In this document: positions 1-11,189 of the stretch, piece by piece
Numbering within the stretch: position 1 is the stretch's first letter
How the letters are laid out: each line of letters opens with the position of its first letter
From: Hydractinia symbiolongicarpus
Taxonomy: Eukaryota; Cnidaria; Hydrozoa; Anthoathecata; Hydractiniidae
Length of the DNA stretch: 64,000 bases
Assembly (NCBI RefSeq): GCF_029227915.1
Contig: NC_079881.1
Location: 28,249,501-28,313,500, forward strand
Direction: 5' to 3'
Notes under the pieces: generated by a model
Told to the model about the DNA's origin: nothing
Databases searched by the model: none
The model's input: the letters and a program-made list of their open reading frames with translations, nothing else
Position numbers and translations under genes: made by a program

Positions 1-203
1 CCAGGGAGTAAACTCATTTCCCGAGCGATTTTTTAAATTATTTTTTCACCACTAAAACCCATGAGACTTCTAGTTTTTAAAAATGTTTTCATTTTTGATG
101 AGACGCTGAATAAAAGAAGTTTAATCGCCGGCAAACGAAAACCTGCGACTTCCCGTAAATCCCGGACCTGGCCCGTATAGTCAAAAGTATACAAAGAAAG
201 TAC
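1..203 (+). repeat. Reference monomer used for phasing (first full copy)
   Basis: This copy runs from CCAGGGAGTA to the TAC just before the next CCAGGGAGTA at 204, giving exactly 203 bp. The consensus I assembled in this phase has 41 C and 36 G in 203 bases (38% GC). The AT-rich part (about 22-141) contains T6 runs at 29-34 and 41-46; the GC-rich part (141-180) is about 60% GC. The choice of position 1 is arbitrary because a tandem repeat has no natural start. This particular copy carries C-to-T at dyad position 78 (TTAAAAATG instead of TCAAAAATG). Confidence 0.95.
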
Positions 204-429
204 CCAGGGAGTAAACTCATTTCCCGAACGATTTTTTAAATTATTTTTTCACCACTAAAACGCATGAGACTTGTAGTTTTCAGAAATGTTTTCATTTTTG
301 ATGAGACGCTGAATAAAAGAAGTTTAATCGCCGGCAAACGAAAACCTGCGACTTCCCGTAAATCCCGGACCTGGCCCGTATAGTCAAAAGTATACAAAGA
401 AAGTACCCAGGGAGTAAACTCATTTCCCG

Positions 430-1375
430 AACGATTTTTTAAATTTTCTTTTCACCACTAAAACGCATGAGACTTGTAGTTTTCAAAAATGTTTTTATTT
501 TTTTTGAGACACTGAATAAAAAGAGTTTAATCGCCGGCAAACGAAAACCCGCCATTTCCCGTAAATCCCGGGCTTGACCCGTGTAGTCGAATGTATACAA
601 AGAAAGTACCCAGGGAGTAAACTCATTTCCCGAACGATTTTTTAAATATTTTTTTCACCACTAAAACGCATGAAACTTGTAGTTTTCAAAAATGTTTTCA
701 TTTTTGATGAGACGCTTAATGAAAGAGGTTTAATCGCCTGCAAACGAAAATCTGTGATTTCCCGTAAATTCCGGGCTTGGCCCGTATAGTCGAATGTATA
801 CAAAGAAAGTACCCTGTGAGTAAACTCATTTCCAAAACGATTTTTTTAATTTTCTTTTCAACACTAAAACGCATGAGACTTGTAGTTTTCAAAAATGTTT
901 TCATTTTTGATGAGACACTGAATAAAAAGAGTTTAATCGCCGGCAAACGAAAACCCGCCATTTCCCGTAAATCCCGGGCTTGACCCGTGTAGTCGAATGT
1001 ATACAAAGAAAGTACCCAGGGAGTAAACTCATTTCCCGAACGATTTTTTAAATTTTTTTTTCACCACTAAAACGCATGAAACTTGTAGTTTTCAAAAATG
1101 GTTTCATTTTTGATGAGACGCTTAATAAAAGAGGTTTAATCGCCGGCAAACGAAAATCTGCGATTTCCCGTAAATCTCGGGCTTGGGCCGTATAGTCGAA
1201 AGTACACAAAGAAAGTACCCTGTGAGTAAACTCATCTCCAGAACGATTTTTTAAATTATTTTTCACCACTGAAACGCATAAGACTTGTAGTTTTCAAAAA
1301 TGTTTTTATTTTTGATGAGACGCTGAATAAAAGAAGTTTAATCGCCGGCAAACGAAAACCGCGATTTCCCGTAAA
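430..1375. repeat. Duplicated block, partner at 5907-6852 (27-monomer spacing)
   Basis: About 4.7 monomers here match 5907-6852 at a constant offset of 5477 bp, about 27 monomers, with very few differences; for example both carry the rare ATTTTCTTTTCAACACTAAA and TCGCCTGCAAACG variants. One visible difference is a run of T at 497 where the partner has TTTTTGTTGAG. The copy is interrupted on its right side by the 11-mer higher-order repeat that begins near 1180. Confidence 0.8.
686..707. repeat. Dyad symmetry in each monomer (representative copy)
   Basis: Consensus positions 77-98 form a perfect inverted repeat: arms TCAAAAATG and CATTTTTGA (9 bp each) flank a TTTT spacer. This copy is a clean example. 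The same dyad is intact in a large share of copies across the window; common variants change one arm (TTAAAAATG on the left, CATTTTTAA on the right, or AAAAGTG) or shift it (AAAAAAT with ATTTTTT in copies near 30.9, 38.2 and 44.5 kb). It could form a hairpin or cruciform, or be a dimeric protein site; the sequence alone does not decide. Confidence 0.85.
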
Positions 1376-3410
1376 TTCCGGGTTTGGCCCGTATAGTCGA
1401 ATGTATACAAAGAAAGTACCCTGTGAGTAAACTCATTTCCAAAACGATTTTTTTAATTTTCTTTTCACCACTAAAACGCATGAGACTTGTAGTTTTCAAA
1501 AATGTTTTCATTTTTGATGAGACACTGAATAAAAAGAGTTTAATCGCCGGCAAACGAAAACCCGCCATTTCCCGTAAATCCCGGGCTTGGGCCGTATAGT
1601 CGAAAGTACACAAAGAAAGTACCCAGGGAGTAAACTCATTTCCCGAACGATTTTTTAAATTATTTTTTCACCACTAAAACGCATGAGACTTGTAGTTTTC
1701 AAAAATGTTTTCATTTTTGATTGGACGCTTAATGAAAGAGGTTTATTCGACGGCAATCGAAAACCAGCGATTTCCCCTAAATCCCAGGCTTGGCCCGTGT
1801 AGTCGAATGTATACAAAGAAAGTACCCAGGGAGTAAACTCATTATCAGAACGATTTTTTAAATTATTTTTTCACCACTAAAACGCATAAGACTTGTAGTT
1901 TTCAATAATGTTTTCATTTGTGATAAGACGCTGAATAAAAGAAGTTTAAACGCCGGCAAACGAAAACCTGCGATTTCCCGTAAATCCCGGACTCTGCCCG
2001 TATAAACAAAAGTATACAAAGAAAGTACCCAGGGAGTAAACTCATTTCCCGAGCGATTTTTTAAATTATTTTTTCACCACTAAAACGCATGAGACTTGTA
2101 GTTTTCAAAAATATGTTCATTTTTAATGAGACGCTGAATAAAAAAAGTTTAATCGCCGGAAAACGAAAACCTGCGATTTCCCGTAAATCCCGGACTCAGC
2201 CCGTATAGTCAAAAGTATACAAAGAAAGTACCCATGGTGTAAACTCATTTCCAAAACGATTTTTTTAATTTTCTTTTCACCACTAAAACGCATGAGACTT
2301 GTAGTTTTCAAAAATGTTTTCATTTTTGATGAGACACTGAATAAAAAGAGTTTAATCGCCGGCAAACGAAAACCTGCGATTTCCCGTAAATCCCGGACTC
2401 TGCCCGTATAAACAAAAGTATACAAAGAAAGTACCCAGGGAGTAAACTCATTTCCCGAGCGATTTTTTAAATTATTTTTTCACCACTAAAACGCATGAGA
2501 CTTGTAGTTTTCAAAAATATGTTCATTTTTAATGAGACGCTGAATAAAAAAAGTTTAATCGCCGGAAAACGAAAAACTGCGATTTCCCGTAAATCCCGGA
2601 CTCGGCCCGTATAGTCAAAAGTGTACAAAGAAAGTACCCATGGTGTAAACTCATTTCCAAAACGATTTTTTTAATTTTCTTTTCACCACTAAAACGCATG
2701 AGACTTGTAGTTTTCAAAAATGTTTTCATTTTTGATTGGACGCTTAATGAAAGAGGTTTATTCGACGGCAATCGAAAACCAGCGATTTCCCCTAAATCCC
2801 AGGCTTGGCCCGTGTAGTCGAATGTATACAAAGAAAGTACCCAGGGAGTAAACTCATTATCAGAACGATTTTTTAAATTATTTTTTCACCACTAAAACGC
2901 ATAAGACTTGTAGTTTTCAATAATGTTTTCATTTGTGATAAGACGCTGAATAAAAGAAGTTTAAACGCCGGCAAACGAAAACCTGCGATTTCCCGTAAAT
3001 CCCGGACTCTGCCCGTATAAACAAAAGTATACAAAGAAAGTACCCAGGGAGTAAACTCATTTCCCGAGCGATTTTTTAAATTATTTTTTCACCACTAAAA
3101 CGCATGAGACTTGTAGTTTTCAAAAATATGTTCATTTTTAATGAGACGCTGAATAAAAGAAGTTTAATCGCCGGAAAACGAAAACCTGCGATTTCCGGTA
3201 AATCCCGGACTCGGCCCGTATAGTCAAAAGTATACAAAGAAAGTACCCATGGTGTAAACTTATTTCCCGAACGATTTTTTAAATTACTATTTCACCACTA
3301 AAGCCCATGAGACTTCTAGTTTTTAAAAATGTTTGCATTTTTGATGAGACGCTGAATAAAAGAAGTTTAATCGCCGGCAAACGAAAACCTGCGACTTCCC
3401 GTAAATCCCG
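1180..3410. repeat. 11-mer higher-order repeat, copy 1 (2231 bp)
   Basis: Eleven monomers form a unit of 2231 bp that is followed directly by a second copy at 3411. By eye I found no difference between the two over the stretches compared, including rare private marks such as ATTGGACGCTTAATG, TTATTCGACGGCAATCG, AAATATGTTCATTTTTAATG and CTCTGCCCGTATAAAC. Inside the unit there is an older nested duplication: the segment near 1700-2110 matches 2715-3125 at about 1015 bp (5 monomers), and the AATATGTTC copies repeat at 406 bp (2 monomers). Confidence 0.9.
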
Positions 3411-5641
3411 GGCTTGGGCCGTATAGTCGAAAGTACACAAAGAAAGTACCCTGTGAGTAAACTCATCTCCAGAACGATTTTTTAAATTATTTTTCACCAC
3501 TGAAACGCATAAGACTTGTAGTTTTCAAAAATGTTTTTATTTTTGATGAGACGCTGAATAAAAGAAGTTTAATCGCCGGCAAACGAAAACCGCGATTTCC
3601 CGTAAATTCCGGGTTTGGCCCGTATAGTCGAATGTATACAAAGAAAGTACCCTGTGAGTAAACTCATTTCCAAAACGATTTTTTTAATTTTCTTTTCACC
3701 ACTAAAACGCATGAGACTTGTAGTTTTCAAAAATGTTTTCATTTTTGATGAGACACTGAATAAAAAGAGTTTAATCGCCGGCAAACGAAAACCCGCCATT
3801 TCCCGTAAATCCCGGGCTTGGGCCGTATAGTCGAAAGTACACAAAGAAAGTACCCAGGGAGTAAACTCATTTCCCGAACGATTTTTTAAATTATTTTTTC
3901 ACCACTAAAACGCATGAGACTTGTAGTTTTCAAAAATGTTTTCATTTTTGATTGGACGCTTAATGAAAGAGGTTTATTCGACGGCAATCGAAAACCAGCG
4001 ATTTCCCCTAAATCCCAGGCTTGGCCCGTGTAGTCGAATGTATACAAAGAAAGTACCCAGGGAGTAAACTCATTATCAGAACGATTTTTTAAATTATTTT
4101 TTCACCACTAAAACGCATAAGACTTGTAGTTTTCAATAATGTTTTCATTTGTGATAAGACGCTGAATAAAAGAAGTTTAAACGCCGGCAAACGAAAACCT
4201 GCGATTTCCCGTAAATCCCGGACTCTGCCCGTATAAACAAAAGTATACAAAGAAAGTACCCAGGGAGTAAACTCATTTCCCGAGCGATTTTTTAAATTAT
4301 TTTTTCACCACTAAAACGCATGAGACTTGTAGTTTTCAAAAATATGTTCATTTTTAATGAGACGCTGAATAAAAAAAGTTTAATCGCCGGAAAACGAAAA
4401 CCTGCGATTTCCCGTAAATCCCGGACTCAGCCCGTATAGTCAAAAGTATACAAAGAAAGTACCCATGGTGTAAACTCATTTCCAAAACGATTTTTTTAAT
4501 TTTCTTTTCACCACTAAAACGCATGAGACTTGTAGTTTTCAAAAATGTTTTCATTTTTGATGAGACACTGAATAAAAAGAGTTTAATCGCCGGCAAACGA
4601 AAACCTGCGATTTCCCGTAAATCCCGGACTCTGCCCGTATAAACAAAAGTATACAAAGAAAGTACCCAGGGAGTAAACTCATTTCCCGAGCGATTTTTTA
4701 AATTATTTTTTCACCACTAAAACGCATGAGACTTGTAGTTTTCAAAAATATGTTCATTTTTAATGAGACGCTGAATAAAAAAAGTTTAATCGCCGGAAAA
4801 CGAAAAACTGCGATTTCCCGTAAATCCCGGACTCGGCCCGTATAGTCAAAAGTGTACAAAGAAAGTACCCATGGTGTAAACTCATTTCCAAAACGATTTT
4901 TTTAATTTTCTTTTCACCACTAAAACGCATGAGACTTGTAGTTTTCAAAAATGTTTTCATTTTTGATTGGACGCTTAATGAAAGAGGTTTATTCGACGGC
5001 AATCGAAAACCAGCGATTTCCCCTAAATCCCAGGCTTGGCCCGTGTAGTCGAATGTATACAAAGAAAGTACCCAGGGAGTAAACTCATTATCAGAACGAT
5101 TTTTTAAATTATTTTTTCACCACTAAAACGCATAAGACTTGTAGTTTTCAATAATGTTTTCATTTGTGATAAGACGCTGAATAAAAGAAGTTTAAACGCC
5201 GGCAAACGAAAACCTGCGATTTCCCGTAAATCCCGGACTCTGCCCGTATAAACAAAAGTATACAAAGAAAGTACCCAGGGAGTAAACTCATTTCCCGAGC
5301 GATTTTTTAAATTATTTTTTCACCACTAAAACGCATGAGACTTGTAGTTTTCAAAAATATGTTCATTTTTAATGAGACGCTGAATAAAAGAAGTTTAATC
5401 GCCGGAAAACGAAAACCTGCGATTTCCGGTAAATCCCGGACTCGGCCCGTATAGTCAAAAGTATACAAAGAAAGTACCCATGGTGTAAACTTATTTCCCG
5501 AACGATTTTTTAAATTACTATTTCACCACTAAAGCCCATGAGACTTCTAGTTTTTAAAAATGTTTGCATTTTTGATGAGACGCTGAATAAAAGAAGTTTA
5601 ATCGCCGGCAAACGAAAACCTGCGACTTCCCGTAAATCCCG
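3411..5641. repeat. 11-mer higher-order repeat, copy 2 (2231 bp)
   Basis: Second copy of the 2231-bp unit. The junction lies inside one monomer near 3396-3411: sequence left of it (CCTGCGACTTCCCGTAAATC) matches the end of this copy at about 5610-5630, and sequence right of it (GGGCTTGGGCCGTATAG) matches the start of copy 1 near 1178. The break therefore sits at homologous positions in two monomers, as expected of unequal crossing over. The copy ends near 5641, where CGGACTCGGCCCG replaces CGGGCTTGGGCCG. Confidence 0.88.
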
Positions 5642-7160
5642 GACTCGGCCCGTATAGTCAAAAGTATACAAAGAAAGTACCCAGGGAGTAAACTCATTTC
5701 CCGAACGATTTTTTAAATTATTTTTTCACCACTAAAACGCATGAGACTTGTAGTTTTCAGAAATGTTTTCATTTTTGATGAGACGCTTAATGAAAGTGGT
5801 TTAATCGTCGGCAAACGAAAACCCGTGATTTCCCGTAAATCCCGGGCTTGGCCCGTATAGTGGAATGTATACAAAGAAAGTACCCTGTGAGTAAACTCAT
5901 TTCCAAAACGATTTTTTAAATTTTCTTTTCACCACTAAAACGCATGAGACTTGTAGTTTTCAAAAATGTTTTTATTTTTGTTGAGACACTGAATAAAAAG
6001 AGTTTAATCGCCGGCAAACGAAAACCCGCCATTTCCCGTAAATCCCGGGCTTGACCCGTGTAGTCGAATGTATACAAAGAAAGTACCCAGGGAGTAAACT
6101 CATTTCCCGAACGATTTTTTAAATATTTTTTTCACCACTAAAACGCATGAAACTTGTAGTTTTCAAAAATGTTTTCATTTTTGATGAGACGCTTAATGAA
6201 AGAGGTTTAATCGCCTGCAAACGAAAATCTGTGATTTCCCGTAAATTCCGGGCTTGGCCCGTATAGTCGAATGTATACAAAGAAAGTACCCTGTGAGTAA
6301 ACTCATTTCCAAAACGATTTTTTTAATTTTCTTTTCAACACTAAAACGCATGAGACTTGTAGTTTTCAAAAATGTTTTCATTTTTGATGAGACACTGAAT
6401 AAAAAGAGTTTAATCGCCGGCAAACGAAAACCCGCCATTTCCCGTAAATCCCGGGCTTGACCCGTGTAGTCGAATGTATACAAAGAAAGTACCCAGGGAG
6501 TAAACTCATTTCCCGAACGATTTTTTAAATTTTTTTTTCACCACTAAAACGCATGAAACTTGTAGTTTTCAAAAATGGTTTCATTTTTGATGAGACGCTT
6601 AATAAAAGAGGTTTAATCGCCGGCAAACGAAAATCTGCGATTTCCCGTAAATCTCGGGCTTGGGCCGTATAGTCGAAAGTACACAAAGAAAGTACCCTGT
6701 GAGTAAACTCATCTCCAGAACGATTTTTTAAATTATTTTTCACCACTGAAACGCATAAGACTTGTAGTTTTCAAAAATGTTTTTATTTTTGATGAGACGC
6801 TGAATAAAAGAAGTTTAATCGCCGGCAAACGAAAACCGCGATTTCCCGTAAATCCCGGGCTTGGCCCGTATAGTCAAAAGTATACAAAGAAAGTACCCAG
6901 GGAGTAAACTCATTTCCCGAACGATTTTTTAAATTATTTTTTCACCACTAAAACGCATGAGACTTGTAGTCTTCAAACTTGTTTTCATTTTTGATGAGAC
7001 GCTGAATAAAAGAAGTTTAAACGCCGGCAAACGAAAACCTGCGATTTCCCGTAAATCCCAGACTCGGCCTGTAAAGTCAAAAGTATACAAAGAAAGTACC
7101 CAGGGTGTAAACTCATTTCCCGAACGATTTTTTAAATTATCTCTTCACCACTAAAGCGCA
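5642..7160. repeat. Duplicated block, partner at 8874-10392 (16-monomer spacing)
   Basis: About 7.5 monomers match 8874-10392 at an offset of 3232 bp. Shared private marks include CAGAAATGTTTTC with TTAATGAAAGTGG and TCGTCGGC, TATAGTGGAATG, and GTCTTCAAACTTG. The offset equals 16 monomers minus 12 bp, and the 12 bp are accounted for by the private deletion at 7755. Small differences include TTCAACACT versus TTCACCACT. Confidence 0.82.
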
Positions 7161-7354
7161 TAAGACTTGTAGTTTTCAAAAATGTTTTCATTTTTGATGA
7201 GACGCTGAATAAAAGAAGTTTAATCGCCGGCTAACGAAAAGCCATCATTTTCCGTAAACCCCGGACTCGGCCTGTATAATCAAAAGTATACAAAGAAAGT
7301 ACCCAGGGAGTAAACTCATTTCCCGAACGATTTTTTAAATTATTTTTTCACGAC

Positions 7355-8870
7355 TAAAACGCATGAGACTTGTAGTTTTCAAAAATGTTTTCATTTTTGA
7401 TGAGACGCTGAATAAAAGAAGTTTAATCGCTGGCAAACGAAAACCTGCGATTTCCTGTAAATCCCGGACTCGGTTCGTATAGTCAAAATTTTACAAAGAA
7501 GGTACCCAGGGTGTAAACTCATTTTCCGAACGATTTTTTAAATTATTATTTCACCACTAAAGCCCATGAGACTTGTAGTTTTGAAAAATGTTTTCATTTT
7601 TGATGAGACACTGAATAAAAGAAGTTTAATCGCCGGCAATAGAAAGCCCGCCATTTCCCGTAAATCCCGGGCTTGGCCCGTATTGTCAAAAGTATACAAA
7701 GAAAGTACCCAGGGAGTAAACTCATTTCCCGAACGATTTTTTAAATTATTTTTTCAAGGAGACTTGTAGTTTTCAAAAATGTTTTCATTTTTGATGAGAC
7801 GCTAAATAAATGAAGTTTGATCGCTGGCAAACGAAAACCTGCGATTTCCTGTAAATCCCGGACTCGGCCCGTATAGTCAAAATTTTACAAAGAAGGTACC
7901 CAGGGTGTAAACTCATTTCCCGAACGATTTTTTAAATTATTATTTCACCACTAAAGCCCATGAGACTTGTAGTTTTGAAAAATGTTTTCATTTTTGATGA
8001 GACACTGAATAAAAGAAGTTTAATCGCCGGCAATAGAAAGCCCGCCATTTCCCGTAAATCCCGGGCTTGGCCCGTATTGTCAAAAGTATACAAAGAAAGT
8101 ACCCATGGTGTAAACTCATTTCCCGAACGATTTTTTATATTATTTTTTCACCACTAAAACGCATGAGACTTGTAGTTTTCAAAAATGTTTTCATTTTTGA
8201 TGGGACGCTGAATAAAAGAAGTTTAATCGCCGGCAAACGAAAACCTGCCATTTCCCGTAAATCCCGGGCTTGACCCGTGTAGTCGAATGTATACAAAGAA
8301 AGTACCCAGGGAGTAAACTCATTTCCCGAACGATTTTTTAAATTTTTTTTTCACCACTAAAACGCATGAAACTTGTAGTTTTCAAAAATGTTTTCATTTT
8401 TGATGAGACGCTTAATGAAAGAGGTTTAATCGCCGGCAAACGAAAATCTGCGATTTCCCGTAAATCCCGGGCTTGGCCCGTATAGTCGAAAGTACACAAA
8501 GAAAGTACCCTGTGAGTAAACTCATCTCCAGAACGATTTTTTAAATTATTTTTCACCACTAAAACGCATAAGACTTGTAGTTTTCAAAAATGTTTTTATT
8601 TTTGATGAGACGTTGAATAAAAGAAGTTTAATCGCCGGCAAACGAAAACCGCGATTTCCCGTAAATCCCGGGCTTGGCCCGTATAGTCAAAAGTATACAA
8701 AGAAAGTACCCAGGGAGTAAACTCATTTCCCGAACGATTTTTTAAATTATTTTTTCACCACTAAAACGCATGAGACTTGTAGTCTTCAAACTTGTTTTCA
8801 TTTTTGATGAGACGCTGAATAAAAGAAGTTTAAACGCCGGCAAACGAAAACCTGCGATTTCCCGTAAATC
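7355..8870. repeat. Duplicated block, partner at 11610-13130 (21-monomer spacing)
   Basis: About 7.5 monomers match 11610-13130 at 4247 bp before the 7755 deletion and 4259 bp after it. Shared marks are GAAGGTACCCAGGGTG, TTTTGAAAAATGTTTTC with GAGACACTGAATAAAAGAAG, GGCAATAGAAAGCC, and the TTTTTTATATTATTTTTTC tract. The GGCAATAGAAAGCC monomer is amplified further at 13.7, 15.3 and 18.2 kb. Confidence 0.75.
7745..7775. repeat. Monomer with a private 12-bp net deletion
   Basis: Between the T6 tract and GAGACTTGTAG, the usual CACCACTAAAACGCAT is replaced by CAAG, a net loss of 12 bp with two bases not explained by simple deletion. The related copy near 12000 (part of a block 4247-4259 bp away) has the full sequence, so the event is recent and local. 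It explains why offsets across this point are 12 bp shorter than whole monomer multiples. Confidence 0.85.
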
Positions 8871-8873
8871 CCA

Positions 8874-10392
8874 GACTCGGCCCGTATAGTCAAAAGTATA
8901 CAAAGAAAGTACCCAGGGAGTAAACTCATTTCCCGAACGATTTTTTAAATTATTTTTTCACCACTAAAACGCATGAGACTTGTAGTTTTCAGAAATGTTT
9001 TCATTTTTGATGAGACGCTTAATGAAAGTGGTTTAATCGTCGGCAAACGAAAACCCGTGATTTCCCGTAAATCCCGGGCTTGGCCCGTATAGTGGAATGT
9101 ATACAAAGAAAGTACCCTGTGAGTAAACTCATTTCCAAAACGATTTTTTAAATTTTCTTTTCACCACTAAAACGCATGAGACTTGTAGTTTTCAAAAATG
9201 TTTTTATTTTTGTTGAGACACTGAATAAAAAGAGTTTAATCGCCGGCAAACGAAAACCCGCCATTTCCCGTAAATCCCGGGCTTGACCCGTGTAGTCGAA
9301 TGTATACAAAGAAAGTACCCAGGGAGTAAACTCATTTCCCGACCGATTTTTTAAATTTTTTTTTCACCACTAAAACGCATGAAACTTGTAGTTTTCAAAA
9401 ATGTTTTCATTTTTGATGAGACGCTTAATGAAAGAGGTTTAATCGCCGGCAAACGAAAATCTGCGATTTCCCGTAAATTCCGGGCTTGGCCCGTATAGTC
9501 GAGTGTATACAAAGAAAGTACCCTGTGAGTAAACTCATTTCCAAAACGATTTTTTTAATTTTCTTTTCACCACTAAAACGCATGAGACTTGTAGTTTTCA
9601 AAAATGTTTTCATTTTTGATGAGACACTGAATAAAAAGAGTTTAATCGCCGGCAAACGAAAACCCGCCATTTCCCGTAAATCCCGGGCTTGACCCGTGTA
9701 GTCGAATGTATACAAAGAAAGTACCCAGGGAGTAAACTCATTTCCCGAACGATTTTTTAAATTTTTTTTTCACCACTAAAACGCATGAAACTTGTAGTTT
9801 TCAAAAATGGTTTCATTTTTGATGAGACGCTTAATGAAAGAGGTTTAATCGCCGGCAAACGAAAATCTGCGACTTCTTGTAAATCCCGGGCTTGGGCCGT
9901 ATAGTCGAAAGTACACAAAGAAAGTACCCTGTGAGTAAACTCATCTCCAGAACGATTTTTTAAATTATTTTTCGCCACTAAAACGCATAAGTCTTGTAGT
10001 TTTCAAAAATGTTTTTATTTTTGATGAGACGCTGAATAAAAGAAGTTTAATCGCCGGCAAACGAAAACCGCGATTTCCCGTAAATCCCGGGCTTGGCCCG
10101 TATAGTCAAAAGTATACAAAGAAAGTACCTAGGGAGTAAACTCATTTCCCGAACGATTTTTTAAATTATTTTTTCACCACTAAAACGCATGAGACTTGTA
10201 GTCTTTAAACTTGTTTTCATTTTTGATGAGACGCTGAATAAAAGAAGTTTAAACGCCGGCAAACGAAAACCTGCGATTTCCCGTAAATCCCAGACTCGGC
10301 CTGTAAAGTCAAAAGTATACAAAGAAAGTACCCAGGGTGTAAACTCATTTCCCGAACGATTTTTTAAATTATCTCTTCACCACTAAAGCGCA
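8874..10392. repeat. Partner of block 5642-7160
   Basis: Matches the earlier block at 3232 bp. The match ends close to 10392: the next monomer of the first block (with CTAACGAAAAGCCATC, 7230) is missing here, and the sequence goes straight to a GCTGGCAAACG monomer like that at 7430. One monomer was therefore lost or skipped in one of the copies. Confidence 0.8.
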
Positions 10393-11110
10393 TGAGACTT
10401 GTAGTTTTCAAAAATGTTTTCATTTTTGATGAGACGCTGAATAAAAGAAGTTTAATCGCTGGCAAACGAAAACCTGCGATTTCCTGTAAATCCCGGACTC
10501 GTCCCGTATAGTCAAAATTTTACAAAGAAGGTACCCAGGGTGTAAACTCATTTCCCGAACGATTTTTTAAATTATTATTTCAGCACTAAAGCCCATGAGA
10601 CTTGTAGTTTTCAAAAATGTTTTCATTTTTGATGAGACGCTTAATGAAAGAGGTTTAATCGCCGGCAAACGAAAATCTGCGATTTCCCGTAAATTCCAGG
10701 CTTGGCCCGTATAGTCGAATGTATACAAAGAAAGTACCCTGTGAGTAAACTCATTTCCAAAACGATTTTTTTAATTTTCTTTTCACCACTAAAACGCATG
10801 AGACTTGTAGTTTTCAAAAATGTTTTCATTTTTGATGAGACACTGAATAAAAAGAGTTTAATCGCCGGCAAACGAAAACCCGCCATTTCCCGTAAATCCC
10901 GGGCTTGACCCGTGTAGTCGAATGTATACAAAGAAAGTACCCAGGGAGTAAACTCATTTCCCGAACGATTTTTTAAATTTTTTTTTCACCACTAAAACGC
11001 ATGAAACTTGTAGTTTTCAAAAATGGTTTCATTTTTGATGAGACGCTTAATGAAAGAGGTTTAATCGCCGGCAAACGAAAATCTGCGATTTCTTGTAAAT
11101 CCCGGGCTTG
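9380..11110. repeat. 6-monomer-spaced duplication (1216 bp offset)
   Basis: Sequence from about 9400 to 9890 reappears from about 10612 to 11105 at 1216 bp. The left edge of the second copy is sharp: a monomer starting CAGCACTAAAGCCCATGAG (10582) changes into the TTAATGAAAGAGG type between 10600 and 10611, inside CTTGTAGTTTT. The right edge is near GGGCCGTATAGTC at 11108, after which the sequence continues like 10105 (offset 1015, 5 monomers). Confidence 0.7.
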
Positions 11111-11189
11111 GGCCGTATAGTCAAAAGTATACAAAGAAAGTACCCAGGGAGTAAACTCATTTCCCGAACGATTTTTTAAATTATTTTTT

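Noticed and set aside
147-161. GATTT-CCCGT-AAATC inverted repeat as a functional hairpin
   Set aside because: A 5-bp stem of mostly A/T pairs is weak and expected by chance in a 203-bp unit; noted in the monomer anatomy only.
1-203. CENP-B box
   Set aside because: The closest stretch on the minus strand (TTTTCGTTTGCCGG) has TTCG and a CGG, but the spacing to the CGGG part and the central A do not fit the known 17-bp consensus.
160-203. tRNA-derived element or Pol III promoter (GTCGAA resembling part of a B box)
   Set aside because: No full A or B box at the right spacing and no cloverleaf; T runs within the unit would end Pol III transcripts.
716-1006. Open frames of 60-100 codons on both strands, recurring through the window (for example 716-1006 minus, 777-983 plus)
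   Set aside because: They recur only because the satellite recurs, overlap on opposite strands, lack ribosome-binding or splice context, and end within about one monomer or one and a half. A 203-bp unit shifts frame every copy, so no repeat protein can be read through. Basic, low-complexity products with no recognisable domain.
7745-7775. Target-site or insertion of a mobile element at the irregular monomer
   Set aside because: The change is a net loss of 12 bp with no inserted element and no target-site duplication.
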